64,000 nt of DNA from Gemmiger sp. An87 (GCF_002159185.1 NZ_NFHD01000001.1:217194-281193), one strand, 5' to 3'. Shown: positions 1 to 9,624, counted from the stretch's first letter. Notes: generated by a model from the sequence alone, not told the origin. Translations and numbers: made by a program.

Positions 1-2085
1 GGTGATCTGCTCAGCGGTGCGGTATCGCCCTCCGGCAAAACCGTGGACACCTACGCCTACGACCCGCTGGGCGCGCCCGCGGTGCAGAACTTCGGCGACA
101 ATCGGATGACCGGAGCCGAGGATGCCACCCACGACACCTACGTGGTGTATCAGGAGGGCATCTATGTGGGCTACAAATACTACGAGACCCGGTATGAGGA
201 TACCGTGCTGGGCCAGGGCAACGCTGCCAGCGCGGTGGGCGCCACCAGCCTGGCGGACGGCGGCTGGACCTATGCGGACGAGGTGCAGTTCCCCTTTGGC
301 TACGGTTTGAGCTACACCACCTTTGAACAGACGCTGGAAAAGGCGGACAAGGACCGGGACGACACCTTTACCTTTGAGGTGAAGGTGACCAACACCGGCG
401 AAACCGCGGGCAAGGACGTGGTGCAGATCTACGCCCAGAGCCCCTACACCGAATATGACCGGGCAAACGGGGTGGAAAAGGCCTCGGTGCAGCTGGTGGG
501 CTTTGCCAAGAGCGAGACCCTGCAGCCCGGCGAGAGCCAGACCGTGACCATCCAGGTGGACCAGGAGGAGCTGAAGAGCTACGACGCCAGTGCCAACGGC
601 GGCGAGGGCAGCTACATTCTGGAGGCGGGTGACTACTACTTCACTGCCGCTGCCGATTCCCACGCCGCGGTGAACAACATCCTGGCCGCCAAGGGTGCCG
701 AGGGTATGGACGAGGCGGGCAACGCCGAGCTGGCCAAGAGCTTCACCCTGGAGGAGAGTGATGCCTATCAGGTATCCTCCTACACCGGCGAGCCGGTAAA
801 GAACCAGTTCACCGACGCGGACATGCGCAACTACGATGCGGATTTCCAGTACCTGACCCGCAGCGACTGGGCGGGCAGCTATCCCGAACCCTACGTGCTG
901 GAGGCCACCGATGCCATGGTGGAGGCTCTGGCAGTGCCCACCGGTACCGATGACCCCGAGGCCGAGATGCCGGTAACCGGCGCGCAGAATGGCCTGTCGC
1001 TGGCCATGCTGCGGGAGGCCGAGGCGGACGATCCCGCCTGGGAGCTGCTGCTGGACCAGCTGAGCGCCAAGGAGATGTATGACCTGGTGCGTGTGGGCGG
1101 CTACCAGACCGGCGCGGTGAACTCGGTGAGTGCCCCCGCCACCGTCTGTGTGGACGGCCCCGCCTATGTGGGCAACGCGGGCACCACCGGTGTGACCCGC
1201 CCGGAAAAGACCTATGCCTGGTGCTCGGAGGTGGTCATCTCCTCCACCTGGAACCAGGACCTGGCCTACCAGATGGGCCAGCTGATCGGCGAGGACTGCC
1301 TGGCCCAGGGTGAACTGAACTTCGCGGGCTGGTACGCACCCGCCATGAACATCCACCGCACCGCCTTTTCCGGCCGTAACTTCGAGTACTACTCGGAGGA
1401 CGGCTTCCTCTCCGGCCAGTTCGGCGCATCCACCGTGGCTGGCGCCCGGGAGAAGGGCGTGATCACCTTTGTAAAGCACTTTGCGCTGAATGACCAGGAG
1501 ACCAACCGCTCCGGCATCAGCACCTTCGCCAACGAGCAGAGCATCCGCGAGCTGTATCTGCAGGCCTTTGAGCCCAGCATCGCCGGAGGCGACGAGGGCA
1601 CCCTGGGCGTGATGCTCAGCATGAACCGCATCGGCTTCAAATGGTCCGGCAACCACAAGGGCCTGGCCACCAATGTGGTGCGGGGCGAATGGGGCTTCGA
1701 TGGCATCATGATCACCGACCAGGCCTCCTATCCCCAGTCCTTCCCGGCGCTGGCCATCCGCGGCGGCCTGGAGGGCGGCACCGATCTGTGGCTGAACAGC
1801 GGCGCCGACAACTGGCAGATCGAGAACTACCAGAACAATGCTACCGTGATGACCCAGCTGCGTCAGGCCACCAAGCACATCCTGTATGCAGTGTCTCAGA
1901 GCTTTGCCATGAACGGCATCTCCTCCAGCGCCCGGGTGGTGCAGGTAACGCCTCTGTGGCAGACCTGGCTCTACGCGCTAGACGGCGCAGTGGTATTGGC
2001 TGCCGTGGCTGGTGTGGTGCTGATCGTGAAAAAGACCCGCTGGCGGGAGACGATCCAGGTGAACGGGAAGAGCGGCGAACAGTAA
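1..2085 (+). CDS. GH3 family beta-glycosidase, 5' end outside window
   Basis: Glycoside hydrolase family 3 enzyme releasing terminal sugars from beta-linked glycans. The frame is open from base 1, so the true start lies upstream; 694 residues are visible. The domain order is permuted: a GH3 C-terminal type region comes first (DLLSGAVSPSGK), then a fibronectin-III-like domain (about 90-200), then the GH3 TIM-barrel region with KHFALNDQE and GIMITDQ. The Asp of MITDQ, near visible residue 573, is the expected nucleophile. A hydrophobic helix at about 656-676 followed by KKTRW looks like a C-terminal membrane anchor. The permuted order is known in some clostridial GH3 enzymes. The substrate cannot be told from sequence. 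A strong hairpin follows the stop. Confidence 0.9.
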   Translation, partial: GDLLSGAVSPSGKTVDTYAYDPLGAPAVQNFGDNRMTGAEDATHDTYVVYQEGIYVGYKYYETRYEDTVLGQGNAASAVGATSLADGGWTYADEVQFPFGYGLSYTTFEQTLEKADKDRDDTFTFEVKVTNTGETAGKDVVQIYAQSPYTEYDRANGVEKASVQLVGFAKSETLQPGESQTVTIQVDQEELKSYDASANGGEGSYILEAGDYYFTAAADSHAAVNNILAAKGAEGMDEAGNAELAKSFTLEESDAYQVSSYTGEPVKNQFTDADMRNYDADFQYLTRSDWAGSYPEPYVLEATDAMVEALAVPTGTDDPEAEMPVTGAQNGLSLAMLREAEADDPAWELLLDQLSAKEMYDLVRVGGYQTGAVNSVSAPATVCVDGPAYVGNAGTTGVTRPEKTYAWCSEVVISSTWNQDLAYQMGQLIGEDCLAQGELNFAGWYAPAMNIHRTAFSGRNFEYYSEDGFLSGQFGASTVAGAREKGVITFVKHFALNDQETNRSGISTFANEQSIRELYLQAFEPSIAGGDEGTLGVMLSMNRIGFKWSGNHKGLATNVVRGEWGFDGIMITDQASYPQSFPALAIRGGLEGGTDLWLNSGADNWQIENYQNNATVMTQLRQATKHILYAVSQSFAMNGISSSARVVQVTPLWQTWLYALDGAVVLAAVAGVVLIVKKTRWRETIQVNGKSGEQ

Positions 2086-2193
2086 GCGGGCGATGAACTG
2101 CCCGCGGGAGTGAAAAAAGCGGTGTTCCCTGCACTGTGTGCTCCCGCCGCTCCCCGGCCACCGGGCTGGCGGAACGTTTCCTCTTTTTATAAA

Positions 2194-2234
2194 ACAGGCA
2201 AGGGCCTGCCGGATTCCGGCAGGCCCTTGCCTGT
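2194..2234. terminator. Bidirectional intrinsic terminator
   Basis: A perfect 19-bp stem (arms 2194-2212 and 2216-2234) with an ATT loop. T-rich stretches flank it on both strands, so it can end both the GH3 gene and the leftward oxidoreductase gene. Confidence 0.9.
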
Positions 2235-2240
2235 GCTTGT

Positions 2241-3350
2241 TTATTTTGTCCGCTTTGCCAGCCCGGCGGCGTAGGCGCCCGGGGGAGGGGGTACCGGCAC
2301 GGTGCCGCCCTGCCAGGCGGAGAGATAGGCCGCGTTGGTGACCAGCAGTCTTTCCAATGCATCCGTCACCGGGCACAGGGGGGCGCGATGGTCTTCCACC
2401 GCCGCCAGAAAATCCGCCACGATGCCCGCCTGCTGCACCTCGTTGGGCTCCTCGGGGGCGGTCCACTGCTCCTCGGTGAAGGGGATGGGCCCGAAATAGC
2501 CGGTGGTGCTTTTAGCGAAGTCCCGCTCGTCGCGGGAAAGGCGGCGCAGGGTGAAAAGCCGGTCGTTTTCCAGAATCAGCTGGCCCTTGCTGCCGCTGAG
2601 TTCCAGCCGGTTGGTGCCGGGGAATTCCCGGCTGGAGGCGATGAACTGGCCGGTGGCGCCGTCTGTCCAGCGCAGGTGCAGGGTCACGTCGTTTTCCACC
2701 TGAATGGCCCGCTCGGCCCCGAATTCACACAGGGCCGTCACCTCTTTGGGCATGCCGCAGAGCCAGGTGAACAGGTCCAGCTGGTGGCTGGCCTGGGTGA
2801 GCAGCAGCCCGCCGCCCTCGCCCTTCCAGCTGCCCCGCCAGGGCTGGCTGGCATGGTAGGCGGGGGTGCGGTAGAGGTTGGTAATCAGCCAGCAGGCCCG
2901 TTTGAGCTGTCCCAGCGCGCCGCTCTGCACCAGCTGCTTTGCCTGCCGGTACGCGGCGCTGGCCCGGCGGCAGTAGAGCACCCCGGCGGTCCGCTCCGGG
3001 CGGGCACGGCAGGCGGCCAGCAGGGTGCGGGCCTCATCCGCGTCCACCGCCAGCGGCTTTTCGATCAGGGGGTGCACCCCGGCCTTTAACGCCTGCAGCG
3101 CCATGGGCACATGCTGGTTGTGGGGCGTGCAGATCATCACCACATCCACAAGGCCGCTGTGCAGCATGGCCTCGTAGTCGGTGAAAAGGGCGGTGTCCGG
3201 GGCGCAGAAGGCGTCCCGGGCACTGGTCAGATGGTCCGGGCTGCGGCTGGACAGGGCAGTGACGCGCCCGCCGGGGATTTTTCCCTCGGCAAACAGGCCC
3301 AGATACACCCGGGCGATGGAGCCGATTCCGGCAATGCCGACACGGAGCAT
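2241..3350 (-). CDS. Gfo/Idh/MocA family NAD(P)-dependent oxidoreductase
   Basis: Probable sugar or inositol-type dehydrogenase, 369 aa, the usual family length. An N-terminal Rossmann fold is seen in GIAGIGSIARVYLG (residues 5-18), the EKP motif lies at 97-99, and the C-terminal half has the mixed alpha/beta GFO_IDH_MocA fold. The start at 3350 follows AAAGGAAG about 8 nt upstream. It is the last gene of a leftward set, 27 bp after the inactive CE7-like gene, so it probably acts in the same carbohydrate pathway as the two esterase-type genes. The substrate is unknown. Confidence 0.88.
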   Translation of the reverse strand: MLRVGIAGIGSIARVYLGLFAEGKIPGGRVTALSSRSPDHLTSARDAFCAPDTALFTDYEAMLHSGLVDVVMICTPHNQHVPMALQALKAGVHPLIEKPLAVDADEARTLLAACRARPERTAGVLYCRRASAAYRQAKQLVQSGALGQLKRACWLITNLYRTPAYHASQPWRGSWKGEGGGLLLTQASHQLDLFTWLCGMPKEVTALCEFGAERAIQVENDVTLHLRWTDGATGQFIASSREFPGTNRLELSGSKGQLILENDRLFTLRRLSRDERDFAKSTTGYFGPIPFTEEQWTAPEEPNEVQQAGIVADFLAAVEDHRAPLCPVTDALERLLVTNAAYLSAWQGGTVPVPPPPGAYAAGLAKRTK

Positions 3351-3377
3351 GGAAGTCTTCCTTTGAAAACAGAGTGG

Positions 3378-4265
3378 TCAGGCCAGATGTTGCAGCAGAA
3401 ATTCCAGCTGGGCGTCCTCGTACCAGTTTACCCGTTCGTGGGCGTATTTGTCGAACAATACCTGCCGCTTGTTTACGCTGGCCGCCTGCCGGAACAAGGC
3501 CAACTGGGCGGCGGCAGGACTGAGCGGGTCCATCCGGCTGCTGCCCAGCAAAAAGGCGCAGCCCTCCGGCGGGGTAAGATTCATACAGTCCAGGTAATCC
3601 AGCGCGTGGAACAGCGCTTTCTGCCGGCTGCGGGTGGGGTCCTGTGCCCGGAACCACTGAATCAGGGGGCGGTAATAGTCTGCTGCGGTACCGGCGGCCG
3701 CGTGGCGGAAATCCAGCGGCAGCGGATTCAGAACCGTGCAGACGGCCACCGCATCGGACTGTGCGGCGCAGGCGAGAGCCATTGCACCGCCCAGCCCCTC
3801 ACCGCTCACGGCCACGGGCAGCCCCGGGAAAAGCTGCCGGGCGGCACGGAGGGTACGCAGGGCGGCCTTATAGGTATGCAGCAATGCCGGGATGCCGCCG
3901 GGGGCATCCGGGTCCGGTGCGCCGCAGCACAGTGCGGTATCGGTGGGCAGCTCAGGAGCCAGCACGGCACAGCCCACGGGCAGGTACCGGCTCAGATAAT
4001 AGTAGCCCCGGGCGGAACGGCCGATGTCGTGAAAATCGATCAGCACGCTTGTGGGGGCAGCAGGCCGAAGCAGGCGGGCGTTCAGCGTGCCCTCGCCGCC
4101 TTTCAGCATCAGGCGGCGGAAGGAAGCCTGCGGGGTGGAAAATTCCTCGCTCTCGGACAGTTCGTCCGGTGCAAGACCGGCCCGGCAGCTGTGCCAGAAA
4201 GCGTCAAGATCTGCGGGGCGCTGCGCGGCGCAGGAAGGCTCGGGCCAGTTGGTACGGTTTGTCAT
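3378..4265 (-). CDS. CE7 (acetyl xylan esterase)-like alpha/beta hydrolase, nucleophile Ser replaced
   Basis: 295-aa alpha/beta hydrolase, a divergent relative of the CE7 enzyme encoded just upstream. Where the neighbour has NGGSQGG this protein has SGEGLGG, so the nucleophile position (residue 157) is Gly. The late His is kept (KYAHER, about residue 276). The start at 4265 has AGGAGG 6-7 nt upstream and overlaps the upstream stop as ATGA, so translation is probably coupled. It may be a catalytically dead partner, a binding protein, or an enzyme with another nucleophile. Confidence 0.75.
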   Translation of the reverse strand: MTNRTNWPEPSCAAQRPADLDAFWHSCRAGLAPDELSESEEFSTPQASFRRLMLKGGEGTLNARLLRPAAPTSVLIDFHDIGRSARGYYYLSRYLPVGCAVLAPELPTDTALCCGAPDPDAPGGIPALLHTYKAALRTLRAARQLFPGLPVAVSGEGLGGAMALACAAQSDAVAVCTVLNPLPLDFRHAAAGTAADYYRPLIQWFRAQDPTRSRQKALFHALDYLDCMNLTPPEGCAFLLGSSRMDPLSPAAAQLALFRQAASVNKRQVLFDKYAHERVNWYEDAQLEFLLQHLA

Positions 4266-5260
4266 AGATGTTCCTCCTCTTCCCAAAGGTGGGAGCCGGG
4301 GCAGCAGAAAAAGCGAATCAGCCGGTCATCAAAGGCCTGAATCTCCTCGTGGGCAAAATCGGGATACAGCAGGTGCCTTTTGGGTGCGGCGATCCGGTTG
4401 TAGACCGCATACTGGGTGACGGGCGGGCAGATATCGTCCTGAAAGCCGGTGGCGAACAGCACTGGGCAGCGAATCAGCGGGGCAAAGTTGATGCTGTCCA
4501 CATAACCGAGCTTGCGGAAGATCTCGCCGGTGCGCAGCCCCTGCGGGTCGAACCAGCGCATGTAGTAGCGCAGCCCCTCGTAGGCAATCAGGTCGGCATC
4601 CATCTCCCAGACCTTCTGGAAATCGCTGAGAAACGGATACTGGATGCCCGCTTTTTTGATCAGATCCGGATGCAGGGCAGCGGTGGCCAGCGCCAGTGCG
4701 CCGCCCTGGGAACCGCCGTTCACATACACCCGGTCCAGATCCAGGCCGGGCAGCTGCCGTGCAATGCGGATCATCAGAGCGATGTCCTGATGGACTTTGA
4801 CGTAATACAGCTGTTCGGGCGGGCCGTCCAGCCCGAGGATCATGTTGCCGCTGGAACGGGTGCTCTGATAGGCAGCAGCGTCCAGGCTGGAGCCGCCCTG
4901 GCCCCGGCAGTCCATTGCCAGCATAGCCACCCCCATGCTGGCGGTGTAGCTGGTCAGTTCCAGCCAGCTTCGGGTGGCGCCGGGGTAGCCGTGAAAATGC
5001 AGCAGCAGCGGCACCGGCTGGTCCGATGCGGGGCGGATATATTTGGCATAGAGGCGCGAGCCGTCCGGCGCGCGAAAATGCAGCTCCTGATAGCGTACCG
5101 AGCCGCGGGCGGGGAAGGGGCCGTCGGTCAGCTCCCATTCCAGCGGAGCGCGTTCGGCCTGCGCCATACGCTCCGCCCAGAAGGCGGCGAAATCTTCCGG
5201 GCAAGGGGTGGTGCCCCGGTAGGATTCCAGAAAGGCGCGGTCAGAGGGTTGCCATTTCAT
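4262..5260 (-). CDS. CE7 family acetyl esterase (AXE1 / cephalosporin-C deacetylase type)
   Basis: 332-aa serine esterase that removes acetyl groups from xylo-oligosaccharides and related compounds; CE7 enzymes are usually cytoplasmic and no signal peptide is seen here. The family RGQGG motif is at 119-123, the nucleophile Ser184 in GGSQGG, the Asp in GFQDDICPP (275/276) and the His in FAHE (304). Length is typical of CE7. It lies 51 bp after recG with no strong terminator between, so some read-through from recG is possible. It is translationally coupled to the Ser-less paralogue. Confidence 0.9.
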   Translation of the reverse strand: MKWQPSDRAFLESYRGTTPCPEDFAAFWAERMAQAERAPLEWELTDGPFPARGSVRYQELHFRAPDGSRLYAKYIRPASDQPVPLLLHFHGYPGATRSWLELTSYTASMGVAMLAMDCRGQGGSSLDAAAYQSTRSSGNMILGLDGPPEQLYYVKVHQDIALMIRIARQLPGLDLDRVYVNGGSQGGALALATAALHPDLIKKAGIQYPFLSDFQKVWEMDADLIAYEGLRYYMRWFDPQGLRTGEIFRKLGYVDSINFAPLIRCPVLFATGFQDDICPPVTQYAVYNRIAAPKRHLLYPDFAHEEIQAFDDRLIRFFCCPGSHLWEEEEHL

Positions 5261-5311
5261 AAAAACACTTCCTTGTTTTCGGATGGTTGCAGGCCGTATC
5301 CGGCCGGAGCG

Positions 5312-7360
5312 TCAGTTAAAAGTGGTGCGCTCGAACAGGTGGGATACCTGCGCCGCCAGCAGACTGTGCTCGGGGGCGGCAAGCTTGGGGTCCTCCTCCA
5401 GCAGCTCGTGGGCGCATTTCTGGGCGGCCTCCAACGTGCGGGTGTCGCCCATCAGGTCGGCCAATTGCAGGGTGGGCAGGCCGTGCTGCCGGTCACCGAA
5501 AAAGTCGCCGGGGCCCCGGGTCTCCAGGTCGTATTTGGCGATCTCGAAGCCGTCCTGGGTGTGGCAGAGAAAGCGCAGCCGTTCCCGCACCGCTTCGCCG
5601 GTGTGATCGCTGATGAGGATGCAGTAGGCCTCGCCGCCGCCGCGGCCCACACGGCCCCGCAGCTGGTGCAGCGCCGACAGGCCGTACCGCTCCGCGTTCT
5701 CGATCACCATCACCGTGGCGTTGGGCACGTCCACGCCCACCTCGATCACGGTGGTGGAGACCAGCACGTCCAGCTCGCCCTGTTTGAAGGCGTCCATCAC
5801 GGCGGCCTTTTCCTTGGGCTTCAGCTTGCCGTGCATCAGGCCGATGCGCCGGTGGGGCAAAAGGGCCTGGGCCACGTCGGTGAGATAACTGGTCACCGCC
5901 TGCAGGTCCGCCGCGCCGGGTGCTTCGGTGTCACTCTCCTCCACACGGGGGCAGACGATATAGACCTGGTGGCCCTTGTCGATCTGGTCGTCCAGAAAGT
6001 GATACATGTCCCGCCGCTTTTTGCCGGTTACCGCGTAGGTTTTCACCGGCAGGCGGCCGGGGGGCAGCTCGTCCAGGATGGAGATGTCCAGGTCGCCGTA
6101 CATCAAAAGGCCCAGGGTGCGGGGAATGGGGGTGGCGCTCATCACCAGCACGTGGGGGGCGATGGATTTATCCGCCAACAGGCCCCGCTGGCGCACACCG
6201 AACCGGTGCTGCTCGTCCACCACCGCGAAGCCCAGCTTTGCAAACTCCACCCCGCTGCTGATTACCGCATGGGTGCCCACGACTAAATCCGCCTCGTGGG
6301 CGGCGATGGCTGCCAGCGTGGTGCGCTTCTGGGCGGCCTTCATGCCGCCGGTGAGCAGAGCCACCCGCAGCCCGAAGGGCTCGAGAAAGGTCTGCAGGGT
6401 GGCCGCGTGCTGGGCGGCCAGAATCTCGGTGGGGGCCATGAGGGCGCTCTGGTAGCCGTTCTTCGCCGCCATGTAAACGCCCGCCGCCGCCACCAGCGTT
6501 TTGCCGCTGCCCACGTCGCCCTGTAAAAGGCGGTTCATGGGCCGTTTGGCGGCCATGTCGGCGCAGATTTCGGCGGCGGCCCGCCGCTGCGCCCCGGTGG
6601 GGGAGAAGGGCAGGCTGTCCCAGAAGGGGGTGAGGCCGGTGGGCTTCATGGGCGCGCCGCTCTTCACCGCGCCCCGGCTTTTGAGCAGGCTCAGGCCGAT
6701 CTGCAGGGTGAACAGCTCCTCAAACACCAGCCGCCGCCGTGCCGCCGCCAGTGCCTGGGGCGAGGAGGGGTGGTGGATGTTCTTCACCGCCGTCCATTTA
6801 TCCGGCATCCGGAACCGGGACAGGTAGTCCGGCGGCAGCGGCTCGGGCAGCGGGTCGGCGGTGGCCAGGGCGTTCTCCACACAGCGGGCAATCTGGCCGC
6901 TGGCCAGGCCCTCGGTCTGGGGGTAGACCGCCACAAAGGGCTTGCGCTCCACATCGGCCCGGGTGCGCACGATGGGGTTTGCCATCTCCCGACGGGAGAG
7001 AGCCCCCTTGGCCCGGCCCTCGAAGTAGTATTCCTCGCCCAGCAGCAGCTTGTCCGCCATGAAATGGGTGTTGAACCAGGTGAGGGTCAGGGTGCCGGTA
7101 TCGTCCGCGGCGGTGGCCTGCACCATGGTGCGGCCGCCGGGCAGGCGCACCGCGCCTTTCTTGGCGCATACTTCGGCCTTGATGACCACATCGGTACCAG
7201 AGGGGGCTTCGGCGATGGGGCTGGGCTGGCTGTAGTCGATGTAACGGCGGGGATAGTGGCAGAGCAGATCGCCCACGGTGGCGATGCCCAGCCGGGCGAA
7301 CCGCTCGGCCAGCTTGGGGCCCACGCCCTTGACGTATTGAATGGAGGTATCCGGCTTCAT
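5312..7360 (-). CDS. recG: ATP-dependent DNA helicase RecG
   Basis: Branch-migrating helicase that remodels stalled forks and recombination intermediates, 682 aa (family about 680-700). The N-terminal wedge/OB region carries the helix-hairpin-helix-like GVGPKLAERF. The helicase core has Walker A GDVGSGKT (about 285), the DEQH box, SATPIPRTL and the C-terminal QLRGRVGRG motif. It follows the yloU-yloV pair, a common Firmicute order, but the terminator at 7404-7442 separates it from yloV, so it probably has its own promoter. Confidence 0.97.
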   Translation of the reverse strand: MKPDTSIQYVKGVGPKLAERFARLGIATVGDLLCHYPRRYIDYSQPSPIAEAPSGTDVVIKAEVCAKKGAVRLPGGRTMVQATAADDTGTLTLTWFNTHFMADKLLLGEEYYFEGRAKGALSRREMANPIVRTRADVERKPFVAVYPQTEGLASGQIARCVENALATADPLPEPLPPDYLSRFRMPDKWTAVKNIHHPSSPQALAAARRRLVFEELFTLQIGLSLLKSRGAVKSGAPMKPTGLTPFWDSLPFSPTGAQRRAAAEICADMAAKRPMNRLLQGDVGSGKTLVAAAGVYMAAKNGYQSALMAPTEILAAQHAATLQTFLEPFGLRVALLTGGMKAAQKRTTLAAIAAHEADLVVGTHAVISSGVEFAKLGFAVVDEQHRFGVRQRGLLADKSIAPHVLVMSATPIPRTLGLLMYGDLDISILDELPPGRLPVKTYAVTGKKRRDMYHFLDDQIDKGHQVYIVCPRVEESDTEAPGAADLQAVTSYLTDVAQALLPHRRIGLMHGKLKPKEKAAVMDAFKQGELDVLVSTTVIEVGVDVPNATVMVIENAERYGLSALHQLRGRVGRGGGEAYCILISDHTGEAVRERLRFLCHTQDGFEIAKYDLETRGPGDFFGDRQHGLPTLQLADLMGDTRTLEAAQKCAHELLEEDPKLAAPEHSLLAAQVSHLFERTTFN

Positions 7361-7403
7361 GGCGGGGCCTCCTTTTTGGCTTGAGAATCAAAGGGTAGAA
7401 AAA

Positions 7404-7442
7404 AGCGCCGCTTGTGTGAGGTTGGTCAACACAGGCGGCGCT
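7404..7442 (-). terminator. Intrinsic terminator after the yloV/fakA-like gene
   Basis: 14-bp arms (7404-7417 and 7429-7442) with a T run on the minus strand (A run on plus before 7404). It ends the transcript entering from 7478. Confidence 0.85.
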
Positions 7443-7477
7443 CAGAATACGCAAAACGCTGTGCAATCAGGGAAGGA

Positions 7478-9169
7478 TTACTCCACGCTGATCATGTAGT
7501 AGTAGACGGGCTGGCCGCCGTTGATCAGGGTGACCTCGATGCCGTCGCCCACCTTGGCCTGCACCAGCTCCAGCGTGCGCTGGGCGTCCTCTTCGCTCAC
7601 GTCGCAGCCGGAGATCAGGGTGATGAAGCTGGTGTCCTTCTTCACCATGCTGCGGGCCAGACGGTAGGTGGTCTTGGTGATGTCGGTGCCGATGTTCACG
7701 ATCTTGCCGTTCTCCATGGCCATGATCTCGCCCTTCTTGATCTTGTGGCCGTCGAAGTCGCTGTTGCGGGCGGCGAAGGTCACAAGGCCGGTGCTCACAT
7801 GACCGGCGGCGTCCATCATGTTGATGGTGTTGGCGTCCACGGTGGCGTCCGGGTCAAAGCTCAGCATGGCGGTAATGCCCTGGGGAATGGTGCGGGTGGG
7901 CAGCACCACGATGCGCCGGTCGGCCAGCTTCTGGGCCTGCTCGGCGGCCATGATGATGTTCTTGTTGTTGGGCAGCACGAACACGGTCTTGGCGGGCACG
8001 CTCTGCACCGCGGCCACGATGTCCTCGGTGGAGGGGTTCATGGTCTGGCCGCCGGACACAACAGCGGAAACGCCCAGGTCGGTGAATACGTTGGCCAGGC
8101 CCTCACCGGCAGCCACGGCCACAAAGCCGTACTCCTGGTCCGGGTCCACAGCGGCGTACACGAAGGGGCTGGTCTGCTCGGCCTGCTCGGCTTCCTTCTG
8201 CTTCTCCAGGCCCTTGCCCTGCTTCTGGCGGGCCAGGAACTGCTCGTGCATGTTCTCGATCTTGAAGCCGGTCAGGTAGCCGTACTGGATGGCGTGGCTC
8301 AGAATCTTGCCGGGGTCGGCGGTGTGCACGTGGCAGTTGATCACGTCGTCGTCCTCAATGACCACCACGCTGTCGCCGTTGCTCTCGCAGAAGGCGCGCA
8401 GCTTGTCGCTGGAAACGCCCTCGTTCTTGTTTACCAGGAACTGGGTGCAGTAGCCGTTCTTGATGTCCTCAACCTTCATCAGGTCGTCGCTGAACACGCC
8501 CTTGCCGGCGGCGTCGCTGGAGTGCTTGACCTTGCTCTGGGTCTGCTCCTCGCCCTTCACAGGCTCGCCGCCCTTGAACACGATGTCCATGCCCTCGAAG
8601 ATCACCATCAGGCCCTGGCCGCCCGCGTCCACCACACCGGCCTTCTTCAGAACCGGCAGCTGGTTGGGGGTGTTGTCCAGTGCGCGCTGACCGGCGGCCA
8701 GCACCAGGGTCCACAGCTCGTTCACGTCGGCCAGACCGCTGGCAGAGGCCTCCTCGCTGGCGATGCGGGCCACGGTGAGCATGGTGCCCTCGGTGGGCTT
8801 CATCACGGCCTTGTAGGCGGCCTCAACGCCCTTTTCCAGCGCGTGGACCAGGTCCTCGGCACCGGCTTCCTTCTTGCCGTCCAGCGCCTTGGACAGGCCC
8901 CGGAACAACAGGCTGGTGATTACGCCGGAGTTGCCGCGGGCGCCCCGCAGCATGGCGGAAGCGGCCACCTTGGCGGCCTCGCCCACGGTGCAGCTGTCGG
9001 GCAGGTTTTCCAGCTCACGGGCAGCCGCCATCACGGTCATGCTCATGTTGGTGCCGGTGTCGCCGTCCGGCACGGGGAAAACGTTCAGCTCGTCCACACG
9101 GGAACGCTGGTTGGAGATGTTGTTGGCGCCGGAGATAATGGCGTCACGCAGGATCTTACCGGTAATCAT
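7478..9169 (-). CDS. DAK2-domain protein, fatty acid kinase subunit A-like (YloV)
   Basis: 563-aa YloV/FakA family protein. Its N-terminal DAK2 (Dha kinase L-like) domain has the metal/ATP motif FPVPDGDTGTNM (about 31-42). A central and a C-terminal DegV-partner domain follow. In characterised species FakA phosphorylates fatty acids held by FakB (DegV), feeding phospholipid synthesis. No FakB gene lies in this window. It starts 52 bp after yloU, the usual pairing. The start at 9169 has GAGGTG about 9 nt upstream. The kinase role here is inferred by family. Confidence 0.92.
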   Translation of the reverse strand: MITGKILRDAIISGANNISNQRSRVDELNVFPVPDGDTGTNMSMTVMAAARELENLPDSCTVGEAAKVAASAMLRGARGNSGVITSLLFRGLSKALDGKKEAGAEDLVHALEKGVEAAYKAVMKPTEGTMLTVARIASEEASASGLADVNELWTLVLAAGQRALDNTPNQLPVLKKAGVVDAGGQGLMVIFEGMDIVFKGGEPVKGEEQTQSKVKHSSDAAGKGVFSDDLMKVEDIKNGYCTQFLVNKNEGVSSDKLRAFCESNGDSVVVIEDDDVINCHVHTADPGKILSHAIQYGYLTGFKIENMHEQFLARQKQGKGLEKQKEAEQAEQTSPFVYAAVDPDQEYGFVAVAAGEGLANVFTDLGVSAVVSGGQTMNPSTEDIVAAVQSVPAKTVFVLPNNKNIIMAAEQAQKLADRRIVVLPTRTIPQGITAMLSFDPDATVDANTINMMDAAGHVSTGLVTFAARNSDFDGHKIKKGEIMAMENGKIVNIGTDITKTTYRLARSMVKKDTSFITLISGCDVSEEDAQRTLELVQAKVGDGIEVTLINGGQPVYYYMISVE

Positions 9170-9221
9170 AAGCTATTGCACCTCATGTAAAGTAAAGTAT
9201 CGTTGTTGGTATGGGGCGGGG

Positions 9222-9575
9222 TCAGTCCGCCACGATGTCGTCCACCGAGACCTCGATGCGGGCCACGGTCAGGCCGGTGGCCTTTTCCACCTCGTGCTTG
9301 ACTTTGTGGGTGATGCTCTTCACGATGGTGGCGATGTTCAGCCCGTAGCCCACCTTGATGTGCAGCTCGATGGTGAGCTGACGGTCCGACTGGGTCACGC
9401 GCACGCCCTTCTCCGGGAAGTCGCTGCCGAACACCAGGCTCTTCAAATCGTCGCCGCGGCCGCCGGTGGCCATGCCCGCCACGCCGTAGCAGCTGCGGGC
9501 CGCCTGGCTGACCAGCTCGGCGAAGTAGTCCGACGTCATGCTTATGGTGCCCATGGGGTTTTGCAATGTGATCAT
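9222..9575 (-). CDS. Asp23/Gls24 family protein (YloU)
   Basis: 117-aa Asp23/Gls24 domain protein, the usual length for YloU. Members are alkaline-shock or envelope-stress proteins often found at the membrane face. The hallmark SCYGVAGM is near the N-terminus and a VGYGLNI-type segment lies in the middle. AAGGAG sits 8 nt before the start. It is directly upstream of yloV, an arrangement conserved in Firmicutes that suggests a shared role at the membrane. Confidence 0.92.
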   Translation of the reverse strand: MITLQNPMGTISMTSDYFAELVSQAARSCYGVAGMATGGRGDDLKSLVFGSDFPEKGVRVTQSDRQLTIELHIKVGYGLNIATIVKSITHKVKHEVEKATGLTVARIEVSVDDIVAD

Positions 9576-9624
9576 AAACTGCCGCTCCTTTGCATTTGTA
9601 TCCGCCCGTGGGCGGTGGGGTCGG

